NCBI GenBank assembly: GCA_016808115.1
Contig: JAEQBH010000656.1
Span: 3,341,001 to 3,405,000 of the forward strand
Reading direction: 5' to 3'
Length of the DNA: 64,000 nt
Source: Tetrastigma voinierianum
Taxonomy: Eukaryota > Streptophyta > Magnoliopsida > Vitales > Vitaceae
Shown here: positions 13,588-24,370 of the stretch, piece by piece
How the letters are laid out: each line of letters begins with the position of its first letter
How positions within the stretch are numbered: position 1 is the stretch's first letter
The notes under the pieces: generated by a model
Database searches by the model: none
Seen by the model: only the letters and a program-made list of their open reading frames with translations
Told to the model about the DNA's origin: nothing
Position numbers and translations under genes: made by a program

Positions 13588-16083
13588 TGTCAATATCGGG
13601 TGTCCTGATATTACACCCATACGTCTCATGTGTTGAGACTCATTCCTGCTCATTTAATTCATAAATATATAGGAATTACCTTAATTGTCCGTAAGAGTCC
13701 GAGCACAACACTCTCACATATGGAACAAAAATATACATCTATTAGAACCAATTGTGTTCTAATATACAAAACAGAATATGTATTAAAACTACTCAGTCCT
13801 CATACATATACAAAACATCAAGTCAAGGCCACAATCCGGCACGCTTTAAGATCCCGGCCTCTAAGGAGCGTCGTCTACCTGCGTGTGTCCTATACCTAAA
13901 AGGGGGGTCCCATGACGGGGTGAGCTAACGCGCCCAGTAGAGACAAAACCTATAAGGGCTACTCTCCCAACGAAAAGCACATGCAAATGATCGTCACAAC
14001 CACACAAACATTCCAAACGGACTATGTATCCGTGTTTTGAACTTAAGCATGCCATATATGAGATGACACTCTACATGCCCCATGTACCAAGCCTTTCCGG
14101 GCTCCATCCCCCAATGTGCCACTAGGTAATAAATCCCAAGTCAGCCACCGACTCATTCCACACACACCCATGATTCTCATGCGTGATGCAAACCATTTTC
14201 CAAAACAAATCTTTTGTTTTATTAATTTAAACCATTTAAAAAATCTGATTAAACCGCTTTATTCAAAAGCATTGGATAGTCTCCGATAAACCGCTTTAAT
14301 TCAAAAGCATTGGACAGTCTCCAATAAACCACTTTAATTCAAAGGCATTGGATAGTCTCCGATAAACCGCTTTAATTCAAAAGCATTGGACAGTTTCCGA
14401 GAAACTGCTTTAATTCAAAAGCATTAGACAGTCTCCGATAAATCACTTTACTTCAAAAGCATTGGACAGTCTCTGATAAACCACGCGACTCTCTTAGACA
14501 TTGTCCATTTCCCGAGCCCACACCATCAACACCATACACAGTGTTAATTTGCAACCAATGCACCCACACCCATGAAATGCAATGTTTGTCATGCAGTTAT
14601 GCAATGCAAATGTGTCATTGCACTTTATACCATGCCACATGCAAGATGACCTCTACGTGGATAACATATATCGTACACCATCTCGTGTACTATGTTTAGT
14701 CTAATATCATTACTCATGTTGTTATGATAGCATTCCACACATTCATATTCAATGCATCACACAAGCATGCATCTCCACAGTTCCTAACTTCAATTAAGCA
14801 ATTTAATGACACAACTCACACACCCAGGCTGAGACATGATATATCAGTCCCACAACCTGCAAGACAATGCCAAGACAAGTCCATATTCAAGTAAACACAT
14901 ACAGTCCCAATTATTTGGAACACACACCAAAGACATCATGTCATCTCTTAACCAAGAGATGGCAACTTAATCCACAATTCACAATGGCTTTAGATTCAAG
15001 CCCCATACCATCACAACCGGGTGCAGAGATTAACCCAAGAAAGTCAGACAAATTTATAACTAAAATCGATAAAAACAAAGCGAGAACAATGTTGGAAACA
15101 CCGTTTAAACAGGCTACTCATTTTCAAATAGGACCCGTAAACTGGCCCCGAACATAGCTCTCCTTGGAATGCATTTATGAGTCCAAAGGAGTCGGACTTT
15201 GGATAGAACTATTTCAAGGACATATGTTCTCCTATGAGTCTAGTTTACACAGCAATTAGAATCATTCAATTCGTATGAGTGATGGCCAAGTTATGGTCAA
15301 AACACAGTCATGGGGTTGAAGGAAAAAAATTGGACATCATCTCACCCAAAAAAACACAACATTTACCCTATACAGAAAATCTCCTCCATTGAGGGTCACA
15401 ACCATACTCAACCAAATGCCATTTCCATGGCCCCAAGCAAGGAATAAACCAAATAGGAGAGATCCCTTACCTCTTATAGCTTATGGAATTAAGTCCTTGA
15501 TCCTTCAACCTTGCAACAATGGAGGTTTTGACTCCTCCTCCTTTTCCTTCCTTCATTTCTTTCTTTCTTTCTCAGTTTTCTGGTTCCTTCTCCTTTCTTG
15601 GTTCATGAACTGAGCTTGCTCAACAGCAATCCTCCTCTAATCTCCCCCGTTCACCCATTTGTTCTAGCACTCCTCTCTTGGTTTTGATCCATTCTCCTCT
15701 CATTCCACTACTCAAGCCATGCTCATGGTGCTAGACACATGGCATTTGGTGAGCCATGTGTCTCCTATGCCTATATACACACCACTCACCTCCATGTAGC
15801 CTGCAAAGGTGACACTTGGCCTGCAATGGTCCACAAGTTAGGTGCCACATGGCAACCCATGATTGGCCCATTCTATCTCGAAATGAGTGAAAAATCGACT
15901 GTCTCAGAATTTGACGAAATTCGACTAAGGTGCTAGATTTCGCAAGACAATTCCAATGCTGAAATATGTTTCGTCATCCAAGGTCTAGAAAAATCCTAGC
16001 TTTTCCTCCAGGACTATTCCGACAAATTACCATTTTGCCATTTTTATGAACAATTTAAATGTAAATTTTTCACAGGTTTTACA
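13588..16083 (-). mobile_element. Solo LTR nested in LTR 1, TSD CTATA
   Basis: Bounded by TGTCAATATCGGG (13588) and CACAGGTTTTACA (16083), with perfect flanking CTATA (13583-13587, 16084-16088). Excision in silico gives ATTACTGGCTATAAATTCAGCC, which matches ATTGGCTATAAATTCAACC in the related LTR at 38268-38296. Minus orientation, 2496 bp. Module at 13893-13986, 38-bp tandem units at 14230-14487. No internal genes. Confidence 0.9.
14230..14487 (-). repeat. About six tandem units of 38 bp
   Basis: Units of the form AAACCGCTTTAATTCAAAAG then CATTGGACAGTCTCCGAT, the reverse complement of the array at 3720-4110. Confidence 0.88.
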
Positions 16084-16344
16084 CTATAAATTCAGCCATG
16101 AAGCAGTCCTCAAACTCGGCATAAAAACAATCCTGAAAAATAGTCTAAATGTCTGAAAACTCAGACCCATGGTTAGGGCTGAACCACACGACCATTAATG
16201 ACTCTTAGATCAAGAGGAACCAGTGTAGGAGAAAACCTTAGCTCCTTTTGTTTTTGGCACCTACTCATAGCTCTCGATGAGTAGACTAACTTTGTTCTAC
16301 CTATTGACTTCCAACCGGTTTAACACCGGAACCAGAGAGTGCAG

Positions 16345-16510
16345 CACGCCTCCTTTCTCCCTTTTTTTTTCCCCTTCCCACGCAAGGCTTTTTTTCTTCT
16401 CTCTCTTTTGTTTTCCTTCTTTTTCTTTCTCTTCCTTTCTTTTCTTTTTCTCCTTTTCTCTTCCTTTTCCTTTTCTTTCTTTTCTCTTTCTTTTCCTTTT
16501 CTCCACCACT
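16345..16510 (-). repeat. Polypyrimidine tract (GA-rich on the sense strand)
   Basis: About 165 bases of nearly pure T/C on the plus strand. A homologous tract lies at 38575-38735. GA-rich stretches also occur in the family B LTRs at comparable positions (700-750, 30895-30960 reverse, 62135-62215). It creates spurious Phe/Ser or Lys/Arg/Glu-rich ORFs. Confidence 0.85.
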
Positions 16511-16950
16511 AAATTGTTTCTTGGTTTGATCCAAAGAGAGGAAACTTCCTCTCACTTTCCTATTCCTCTCACATGACATGTGTCTTCATATGATTCATTT
16601 TCCATGTGCCATGTGTCACATGGACACATGCACTAGGTGACAAATGCCACACCACATGATTCTCATGCCATGTGAACTTCTCTAAGCTTGCCATGTGGCA
16701 TCCACATGGTCATGCCATGTGGCACCACTCATGTCATCCGGACACTGCTCCTTTGAAATACTTGAAATTCCCACTTCGAATCCACCAAATTTGATGGTAT
16801 CTAGATTTCGTGTGAGACAAATCCTAACGGGTGAAGTCTCATTGCTTCGCCATCCGAGATTTAGAAAATTTCAAGTTTTCAACCCGTACTTCAGTAGCAA
16901 ATTACATTTTACCATTTTTCAGAAAAATTGCATTTTTCCTGGGTTTTACA

Positions 16951-16990
16951 TTCTCTCCCCCCCACCCCCCCTTTAAAAAAATTTCGTCCC
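16951..16990 (-). promoter_or_regulatory. Polypurine tract of unit 1
   Basis: Directly beside the LTR end, TTCTCTCCCCCCCACCCCCC on the plus strand. This gives a G/A tract immediately 5' of TGTAAAACCC on the minus strand, as needed to prime plus-strand synthesis. It is followed by AAATTTCGTCCCC, present in the same place in other units (22500, 42530). Confidence 0.85.
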
Positions 16991-17084
16991 CAAAATTACA
17001 CACATATCCTTATAATCTCATGCATATGCAACAATCATTCAAGTACCAAATGACAAAACAACGTACTTGCATCCTTAAATAAGA

Positions 17085-17700
17085 AAGGATAAGTGGCACA
17101 CATCGTGTCCTTGCGTTCCTATGTTGTCATTTCCACTCCGCGGTGCTGCCACAACACCTTTACCAGCTTCACAGTTTTCCTTGGCAAAACCTGATCCCGA
17201 CTATCCATGGTACGCACTGGTCCCTCCTCGAAGGTCCCATCCACATCAATAACAAGCTCGCCCTAATCCACTACATGAGTCGGATCTGGAGTGTACTTCT
17301 GGAGCATGGAGACATGGAATACCTCGTGGACACCCGATAAACTCGACGATAAAGCCAACCGATATGCAATTGTACCCACCCTCTTGAGTATATTGAAGGG
17401 CCCGATATACCTCGGTGATAGTTTCCTCGCTGTCGAACCCGAGATCACCCTCCTTAGGCATCACCTTCAAGAAGACATGATCATCAGCCTTAAACTCTAG
17501 AGGTCGTCTCCGTCTGTTGGCGTAACTCTTCTGTTGGCTCTGAGCCGTGAGAAGACGTTTCCGTATCAAATCCACCTTCTCAGAGGTGTCTCTAATCAAA
17601 CCGACCACAGGATCTCTCCCACCATCCAAACAACCTGAGATCGACATGGCTCTCCTACATAAAGCCTCATAGGTGCCATCTCGTATGCTCACTTGATAAC
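17085..17700 (-). pseudogene. Integrase C-terminus with GPY/F module and chromodomain-like tail
   Basis: Minus-strand remnant reading, N to C, SEKVDLIRKRLLTAQSQQ, RRRPLEFKADDHVFLKV, RYIGPFNILKRVGTIAYRLA, GVHEVFHVSMLQKYTPD, then VKVLWQHRGVEMTT near 17150-17200. This is the GPY/F module (here IGPF) and downstream tail typical of plant chromovirus integrases, which bind DNA and guide integration. Frames shift around 17250-17450, so two overlapping ORFs share the coding signal. It is the 3' end of pol, just upstream of the polypurine tract. Inactive. Confidence 0.85.
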
Positions 17701-18567
17701 CGTTGTTACAGTGAATCCCCTACCAAGGGAAAGGCCTCCCAACCAATTCTTAAAATTTAGGATGCATGCCCGCAAAGATGTCCTCCAAAAACCCGTATGG
17801 TCCTATCCGACTAGCCATCCGTCTCGTGGATGAAAAGCAAGGCTCATCATCAATCAGGTTCTGGCTCAACCTTCCAAAAGTGAGTCATAATTTGGGATCC
17901 CGGTCTGATACGATAGAGACTAGCACTCCATGTAACCGGACCATCTCTTATATGTGTAACCTACAGAATTCCTCTAGTGTGAAGTCATCCGCGACAAATT
18001 TAAAATGCCGACTTGAGGATTCAGTCCACTATCACCCACACCACATCATGCTTTCCTCGATGTTAGTGACAAGTGAGACATAAAATCCATCGTGATATGT
18101 TCCCACTTCCACTCGGCTACTTCTAGAGGCTATAACAACCCTGCTGGCCTCTAATGCTCAGCATTTACCTGCTGACACATGAGACATCGCTGAACAAAGT
18201 TAGCCATATGTTTCTTTATCCCACTCCAGTAATATTAACGATGAAGATCTCGGTACATCTTCGTGCCACCTAGATTCACTGAAAAACAAGAGCAATGGAA
18301 CTCCTTGAGAATCTCCTATCTCAAATCTGTCAACTGCGGAACCACAACCTGTCCCCTATGCCAAAGGTTATCATCAATGTGAATGGCCCAGCCTTCATCA
18401 CTCAGACTCCGATCGTAATTCCAGCCCCCGATGAATGATATCTCTGTGTCCTGTCCCTAGGACTCAATCACCTTGCTCAGTGGGGAAGGCGTAGCCACTA
18501 AACTCCCTAAAACACCCTGAGCCTGACCATTGTACTGTAGTTTAAACTGTCCCACAACTTTGAGCAT
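17701..18567 (-). pseudogene. Integrase zinc-binding and catalytic core, decayed
   Basis: Translating the minus strand with frame changes and stops gives FVQRCLMCQQVNAEH (CxxC half of the HHCC zinc finger, about 18160-18200). This is followed by EVAEWKWEHITMDFM (about 18070-18120), whose MDF holds the first catalytic aspartate, and ends with VSIVSDRDP-like remnants near 17900. Several in-frame stops exist, so no long ORF is left. It lies between RNase H and the integrase tail, as expected for the gypsy order PR-RT-RH-IN. Confidence 0.75.
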
Positions 18568-18860
18568 CTACCATTCTTGGGAAGCTACACTAGCCAGTAC
18601 TCCCCATGACTTCCGATTGAGCACATCAACCACCACATTTGCCTTACCAGGATGGTAATGGAAAGGGAAGTCATAATCCTTTAGATACTCCATCCATGTG
18701 CACTGCCTCATGTTGAGGTCCCATTGTGTAAAGATATACTTCAAACTTTTGTGGTCGGAGAATACTGAATCGGTTTCATCATATAGATACAAGGGCGCCA
18801 GATCTTTGGGCGCAAAAGACTATAGCCGCTAACTCATGTCATGTGTGGGTATTCCGCTTT
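18568..18860 (-). pseudogene. RNase H domain C-terminal part
   Basis: The open frame on the minus strand at 18568-18792 reads SDHKSLKYIFTQWDLNMRQ and FHYHPGKANVVVDVLNRKS, the conserved end of gypsy RNase H just before integrase. An Asp-His-Lys-Ser-Leu segment holds a catalytic-region aspartate. The N-terminal half (about 18793-18878) is frameshifted against the RT frame. Inactive. Confidence 0.88.
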
Positions 18861-19530
18861 ATGGTTCTTTAGCCGCCTCTAGAACCATAAGTTACCACCC
18901 TCTGACCGCATCAAAACACATCCTACCATCCTAGAAGCATCGTAGTACATCAGGTATATATGTCCCTTTTCCAGACTATCAGATAGGTCGACGTAGTCAA
19001 TTTTCAATTCTTGGAATGCCTTCTCACACTGGTCATTCCACTCACACTTGACCTCTTTCTGGGTCAATCTAGTCATAGGTGCAACTAGTCGGGAGAAATC
19101 CTCAATAAATCTCCAGTAGTATCCTACCAATCCCAAGAAACTGCGTATCTCAAAGACTGACTTCGACCTCTCCCAACTCATAAATTCCTCTACCTTCTCA
19201 GGGTCCACTGATACACCCGAAGCTAACACTACATGTCTTAAGAATTTCACCTCAGTAAGCCAAAACTCACACTTACTGAACTTGGCGTATAACTGATGTT
19301 CTCTGAGGGCATGGAGAACAATCCTCAAATGATCCTTATTCTCCTCCTCTATCTTAGAGTAGATCAAGATGTCGTCAACGAAAACTACCACAAACTGATA
19401 TAAATAAGGCTGGAACACCCTATGCATGAGATCCATGAATGCCGCACATTCGCCACCCGAAAGGCATCACAAAGAACTCGAAATGCCCGTATCGCGCCCC
19501 AAACGCTGTCTTAGGATATCGCATCGCACT
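18861..19530 (-). pseudogene. Reverse transcriptase, C-terminal two thirds
   Basis: The minus frame 18879-19436 starts MDLMHRVFQPYL and contains FVVVFVDDILIYSK, in which FVDD is the polymerase catalytic motif (YxDD class). It continues with LSKCEFW-like and SFLGLVGYYWRFIEDFSRL thumb and connection motifs. Upstream, RYGHFEFFVMPFG can be read to about 19525 in a shifted frame. The N-terminal palm and fingers are missing, because 19531-20279 is a foreign LTR piece. Closest to Ty3/gypsy chromovirus RT by motif. Confidence 0.9.
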
Positions 19531-20279
19531 GCACCTTCGGGTACTTATTGTGTTGTGTCCTACTCATTTCTTATTACTGGTCTAGGTAGTCAAATAGTTA
19601 TATGATAAGAGTCTGAAATAACGAATAAGAGTAAAGTAATGTACATCGTTCTGCTTTGAATGTACCTACGAGTACCTATGTACAAGTATAAACTCAGAGT
19701 ACCTACTTCTATACCTCCGTTACAAGCATAAGCTCAGAACTCCTACCTGAGATCCGAACAAGCATAGTCCTCGCTATGCTACAAGCAGATATAAGTTTAT
19801 TATATGAATCTCATGAAAAATTATGATATTTACATCAGATATCCGTTATAGCTTTATTCGTCTACTATAAATATATTGGGTACGTAAGATACGTATAAGT
19901 CATATGTTTCCCCTACTAAGCGCTGTTTCTAGCACGTATTTAATCCGTGTAGGTGATTAGTATGTGAGGGAAGGCCCGTGATCTTCCGCATACTGTTGGG
20001 CCAAACTAGTAGGAGTTCATCACAAAGAGGTTTTGCACTGACATGTAAATGTAAATGTACTCGTTTTGTGATATATATATATGTAAATGGACTCAGGATC
20101 AGACATGTATTGACACTATAAACAATCTCACTACGATGGTAGTTTTGTTTTGTTTGTATCTTTGCATATGATATTTTGATTCAGCTTATAAGACTTCCGG
20201 GGCCCACCAATGTCTCAAAGTAAAGAGTCCCAAAGATAGTTTCGCGCCTTCCATCCGCCAGCGGATCGGGGGTGTGACA
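19531..20279 (+). mobile_element. LTR 3' fragment lodged in the RT gene
   Basis: CGGGTACTTATTG, CCTACTCATTTCTTAT and ATAACGAATAAGAGTAAAG match the LTR at 63655-63755. GTACCTACGAGTACC-type repeats follow in both. It ends GCGGATCGGGGGTGTGACA (20279), an LTR terminus, and protease sequence resumes at once. There is no TSD, and the RT N-terminal half is absent, so insertion was accompanied by deletion or occurred by recombination. Confidence 0.65.
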
Positions 20280-20590
20280 AACACCGTCCTATGTGTATGC
20301 AGTAACCCTCTACGATTGCAATCAATGGAGACTCGGTGTGCCATCAACTAGTCCATCCCAAGGATGACATCAAACTCCGACATGTCCATGACCCTAAGGT
20401 CCACAATGAGTAGGATCCCGAAGATATCTAACTCACAATCCCGACATATTAGATCAACACTCACCCTAGTTCCTAGGGGATAGCTTACATTCAACAGCTT
20501 TTCCAAGGTCTCAACCTCTAAGCCCAATTCTTTCACACATGTCAAAACACAACACATACACAACACGCCACATAACAACAGAACACACAT
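20280..20590 (-). pseudogene. Retropepsin (aspartic protease) remnant
   Basis: Minus frame reading GTRVSVDLICRDCELDIFGI, MSEFDVILGMD and (past a stop) LMAHRVSIDCNRR. This is the C-terminal part of gypsy protease with the DVILGMDWL-type flap-distal motif. The catalytic DTG motif is not seen. It is cut off at 20280 by the LTR fragment, which replaces the RT start. Confidence 0.82.
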
Positions 20591-21037
20591 TAACTATCAT
20601 TATCACATCTTCATCCATTAGTGTGCATAATGCCAAACATTAGTAAATACGTTTCGACTATCATGTTTATTTATTTACGAACTTCTAAGGTTATGTTTCT
20701 TAACCTAGTGTTCTTCGTTTTCTATATACAACCTATCATGTATATAATCCACACAATATGTAACACAATCATCACATATCGATTCACAAGAATGCACAAT
20801 GAATACTTTGATACCAAGCTAATACGCTGATACCAGACATTGAGCCCTAGACAATCATAACCTAAGCTTTGTACTATAACTGTATGTCCTAAACCCATGC
20901 CCACCAAGCCCTAGGTATTTGTATACCCAAGCCTCGATACTGCCGTGATCACTGCATCGATGCACCATAAATGTCCTAGCTCAGCCCACGCCTCAAGCCC
21001 TAGGTAGTTGTATACCTGGGTTCCTCGATACTCGTCG
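20591..21037 (-). promoter_or_regulatory. Leader of unit 1 with repeated primer-site/hairpin cassettes; no gag
   Basis: No gag can be read, so about 2 kb expected upstream of protease is deleted. What remains are repeats of a cassette containing TAGGTATTTGTATACCCA (20912-20929, hairpin with one mismatch), CTCGATAC and GATACCA sequences (near 20810, 20829, 20932, 21027). The last sits against the LTR (CTCGATACTCGTCG then TGACACCC). GATACC is the complement of the tRNA-Met primer site core. A perfect palindrome TGCATCGATGCA lies near 20952. Confidence 0.6.
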
Positions 21038-21848
21038 TGACACCCTAAAACCCGGGGTCCCATTGACAACCAACACGTGACCGACACTGCGGGTCGTGAC
21101 ATATCTCGATACTACTGCATCGCATCCCATTCATCTAGATCCATTCATGCATATATTTTAGAAAATATATAAATTTCAAAACAATTCATAAGAGTTTGAG
21201 CCAGAACTCTTATATACAAAATATTACATGTAAACGAATTTTTACAAAAAGGTTTCTCAAATGCCACAGCTGACTTTCTTCACACCGCAAATTCCTGGGA
21301 TGAGGGTCAATCGCCCTCAGACATAACCTCGCACCCGAAAAGGGGTCCCACGAGCAGTGAACAATGCCCAAGAAGGATAACTCCTACAAGGGCTACTCCC
21401 ACCTAAGTGCACATACAATGTCATGTTCACACACAATACACACATCAACATCTCGGGATGAAGAATATTTCAATTCTAATGGAACTTACATGCCATGAAA
21501 TGAGATTTAGACTCATCATGCCCTACGTCCCAAGTCCTCATCGACTCTCTCACACATGCTTATGCCAAGCGTGAAAAACTCGTCATTGCGCTCTATCCAA
21601 CACTTTTTCCAAAACAAAATATTTTGTTTTATGAAACAAAACTCATTGGATATACATCCAATGTCCATTTGATTTAATCAAATCCCGTGTGTTTATGCAT
21701 TTATGGGCCATGGATTTCCGGGTTCTCACCATAGGACGATGCCTTTCTACATTTTTATGGGCTTTCACCGACGGGGATCATGTATAACCGCAACTACCAG
21801 GTCTTTCACCTCATGGGGGATCTATCCCTATTTGTTGTGTCCAAACAC

Positions 21849-21851
<3 letters not shown>

Positions 21852-21904
<53 letters not shown>

Positions 21905-21909
21905 TTTTC
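21852..21909. repeat. (TA)n followed by T-rich run
   Basis: About 45 bp TA repeats then T14, inside LTR 2. Confidence 0.95.
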
Positions 21910-22360
21910 TTTTTCTTTTATGCCATGAAACCCTGAGACTTTGTTGGACGTAGTCCAAGGTATTGAGCTTACCACCCATTCACCAAGAATGATGAATGAT
22001 TATAACCATGCACACACACCCAACTCAATGCGATGCCCTCGTGCATATACAATGCAAAATGCCACTGCATGTTATCTCATGTTACATGTATAATGAACAC
22101 TACATGGAACAATTTATAAACCGTACTTTATGCCAAGTACCATGGATAATTATATGGAAAGCACATAATTTACATCCATCCATGCTAATACATATAACAC
22201 TAATATATCAACATATTTACAACATATTCAACATGTTTTAAAATTTCCAACAATAACACACAAAAATAGTCCACACAAACTAGTCATTCCTAGCCATAAA
22301 TCCAACCATACTTGGCATTGGAAATAATCTAGACTCAGTCCAGAAATTTCAGCTTATGTT

Positions 22361-22452
22361 TTATTATTATTATTATTATTATGATTGTTATGATTATTAT
22401 GATTATTATGATTATTATTACTATTATGATTATTATTATTATTATTATTATG

Positions 22453-22485
<33 letters not shown>

Positions 22486-22487
22486 TT
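22361..22487. repeat. (ATT/ATG)n microsatellite
   Basis: About 127 bp of ATT units with interspersed ATG or GTT, at the edge of the 860-bp LTR 2 deletion. Confidence 0.95.
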
Positions 22488-22490
22488 ACA

Positions 22491-22530
22491 TTCTCTTTAA
22501 AAGGAATTTCGTTCTCAAATTCGACAATCA
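22491..22530 (-). promoter_or_regulatory. Polypurine tract region of unit 2
   Basis: Plus strand TTCTCTTTAAAAGGAATTTCG. The minus strand gives AAAGAGAA next to the LTR. Weaker than unit 1's G-rich tract but in the same place. Confidence 0.65.
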
Positions 22531-22589
22531 CAATCACTCACACATGCATATGTATGCACAATACCATCCATGTAAACTCTCACATTCAA

Positions 22590-23337
22590 ATATTAAACGA
22601 CTAAACCACGACTCCTTCATCCCTAAACAAGGCGGAGCAGTGGCTCGCATCGTGTCCTCGCGCTTCCACGTTGACTCCTCCACTCCATAGTGCCGCCATA
22701 GCACCCTCACTAGCCTCACGGTCTTGCATCGCAAAACCTGACCATGGCTATCTAAAATGCACACTGGTCCCTCCTCAAAGGTCCCATCAAGCACAACTCA
22801 ATCCGTCCCAATCCACCACATGAAATGATCCGAGTATACTCCGGAGCATGGAGACGTGAAATACCTCGTGGACACCTGACATGCTGGGCGGTAACGCCAA
22901 CCGGTACGCAACAGTGCCTACCCTCTCGAGTATCTCGAAAGGCCTAATGAACCTCGGCGATAACTTCCCTTGCTTACCGAACCTGACCACTCCTCTCTTA
23001 GGCATCACCTTCAAGAAAACGTGATCCCCAACCTCGAACTCTAAGGGTCGACGTCGTACATCCGCATAGCTCTTCTGCAGGCTCTGAGCCATGAGAAGAC
23101 GCGGTCGATCGCTTCACCTTCCTGATGTGTCTCTAATCGATCGGGACCCGTGATGGAGCCTCCCACCTTGGTCCAACATAACTGCGTTGATCTACATACC
23201 TCCCACAATGCCTCACATGGTGCCATTTGTATACTCGCCTGATAACTATTGTCGTAGGCGATTTCCACTAAGGGAAATTGCTCCTCCCAGCTACCCTTAT
23301 GATCCAGGACGCATGCTCGCAGCCTGTCCTCTAACAC
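22590..23337 (-). pseudogene. Integrase C-terminal half of unit 2
   Basis: Minus frames 23041-23337 and 22787-23092 read MLEDRLRACVLDHKGSWEEQ and FPLVEIAYDNSYQASIQMAP (end of the catalytic core), then RRRPLEFEVGDHVFLKVMPK and SPRFIRPFEILERVGTVAYR (GPY/F module, here IRPF) and GVHEVFHVSMLRS. A third frame (22534-22794) holds LVRVLWRHYGVEESTWKRED, the chromodomain-like tail. These frame breaks show it is dead. It is better conserved than the unit 1 copy. The integrase N-terminal half, RNase H and RT of this unit are absent. Confidence 0.88.
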
Positions 23338-24189
23338 TTATATATAATCCACACAACATGTAACCCTACACAATCCTCGCAGGCAGAACGCCGACCTTCC
23401 TGTCACAATCACCGGAGTAATCCATCGGACCATCAACCTAGTCCATGTCATGAATGATATCCATATACCGAGTCTTTGCTACCAATAACACCGAATGTAT
23501 TTGGGCAGATTCAATTCGAAGCCACTTGATTTCTGACATTTATCTTCCAAGTCTACATGATAACCCTCGACCACGTGTTTCATCCTCGAATCACTCCCGA
23601 ATTCTAATACTCAACCTAAGTCTGGCGTGAAAACCTGACCGCAGGTTTTCATCTCTGGCAACATAATCTCTTCCTACTTAATCGCAGCCTCTTACATTCA
23701 CACAGAAATTTCGGATTTCTCCACGGGTCTCTTACACCCACATAGAAATTTCGGATTTCTCCACGGTCTCTTACACCCACACAGAAATTTGGGATAGCTC
23801 CCCGGGTCTCTTACACCCTCACAAAATTTTGGGACGTCTCCCCGGGTGTCTTACACCCAATACGTAGCCTTGGGATACTCCCCGGTCTCTTACACTCCAC
23901 GTAAATTCTGATATCTCCCTGGGTCTCTTACACCCACACAGAAATTCGGGATATCTCCTCGGGTCTCTTACACCCTAACTCCAGGCTTCTCACCTTAGGG
24001 GATTAAAGACCCACTTCTTGCTTTGCCCTACACACATCAATTTCTCTTCGTTTCCTGATTCGAACTATGAGTCTTCATTGGACGTAATCCAAAGACAAAC
24101 TCAATCCACACTCACCAAGAGTGGTGAATGACCATACCGTGCAACCACACCCGATTCGACGCGATGTCTCGCGCACATGCACGCACACG
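23338..24189. repeat. LTR-derived block with GGGTCTCTTACACCC tandem repeats
   Basis: Replaces most of pol in unit 2. About seven irregular 38-42 bp units (23690-23960) carry GGGTCTCTTACACCC and CAGAAATTTCGGAT. Neighbouring sequence (CACCAAGAGTGGTGAATGACCATACCGTGC, about 24105-24145) matches the middle of the solo LTR at 53108-55191 (54120-54155) and the block at 42600-43385 of the gag-only element. Confidence 0.75.
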
Positions 24190-24370
24190 CCAACCAGGAC
24201 ACCCCAATCCCGGGTCCACCCCGAGCAAAATCTCGAGATCTCTAATCATAATCCTGACCTATCCGGCCAACTCTCACCCTACACCCTAGGAAAGAACATC
24301 CACATCTGGTTTCTCTAAAGGCCTCAACCTCTAAGCCCAAATCTATCACACAAGATGCATTAATGAATGA
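24190..24370 (-). pseudogene. Protease N-terminal stub, unit 2
   Basis: On the minus strand it aligns with the frame at 43351-43560 of the other gag-only unit (DLIGLDCELEISEILLMVDP there). It carries CAAAATCTCGAGATC and CAACTCTCACCCTACACCCTAGG. It is decayed and ends at the junction with the LTR-derived block near 24200. Confidence 0.65.

Larger units (their letters stand above)
12180..16950 (-). mobile_element. LTR 1 of the array (3' LTR of unit 1), interrupted
   Basis: Parts 12180-13587 and 16089-16950, about 2.27 kb without the insert. The low-coordinate end (TGGTTGCCTCGGGGGTCCCGTTGACAACC) corresponds to TGACACCC...GGGTCCCATTGACAACC of LTR 2. The high-coordinate end is TTTTTCCTGGGTTTTACA, followed by the polypurine tract complement. 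It contains the shared module (12471-12561), (TA)n, (ATT)n and a long polypyrimidine stretch (16345-16510). Confidence 0.82.
21038..22490 (-). mobile_element. LTR 2, shared by both units of the array
   Basis: Begins TGACACCCTAAAACCCGG beside a primer-site-like sequence and ends TTATTATTTTACA beside a polypurine tract complement (22491). It is thus the 5' LTR of unit 1 and the 3' LTR of unit 2. It aligns with LTR 1 from end to end until the (ATT)n, then lacks about 860 bp that LTR 1 has between (ATT)n and the terminal TTTTACA. Contains (TA)n 21852-21896 and the module at 21325-21420. Confidence 0.82.

Noticed and set aside
16277..16579. 99-codon Phe/Ser-rich ORF and its Lys/Arg/Glu-rich antisense partner
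   Set aside because: Comes from a polypyrimidine tract in an LTR; repeated at 38479-38798. No initiation context or domain.
18568..20590. Intact polyprotein in array unit 1
   Set aside because: Protease, RT, RNase H and integrase are in different frames with stops and an LTR patch; no continuous coding sequence.
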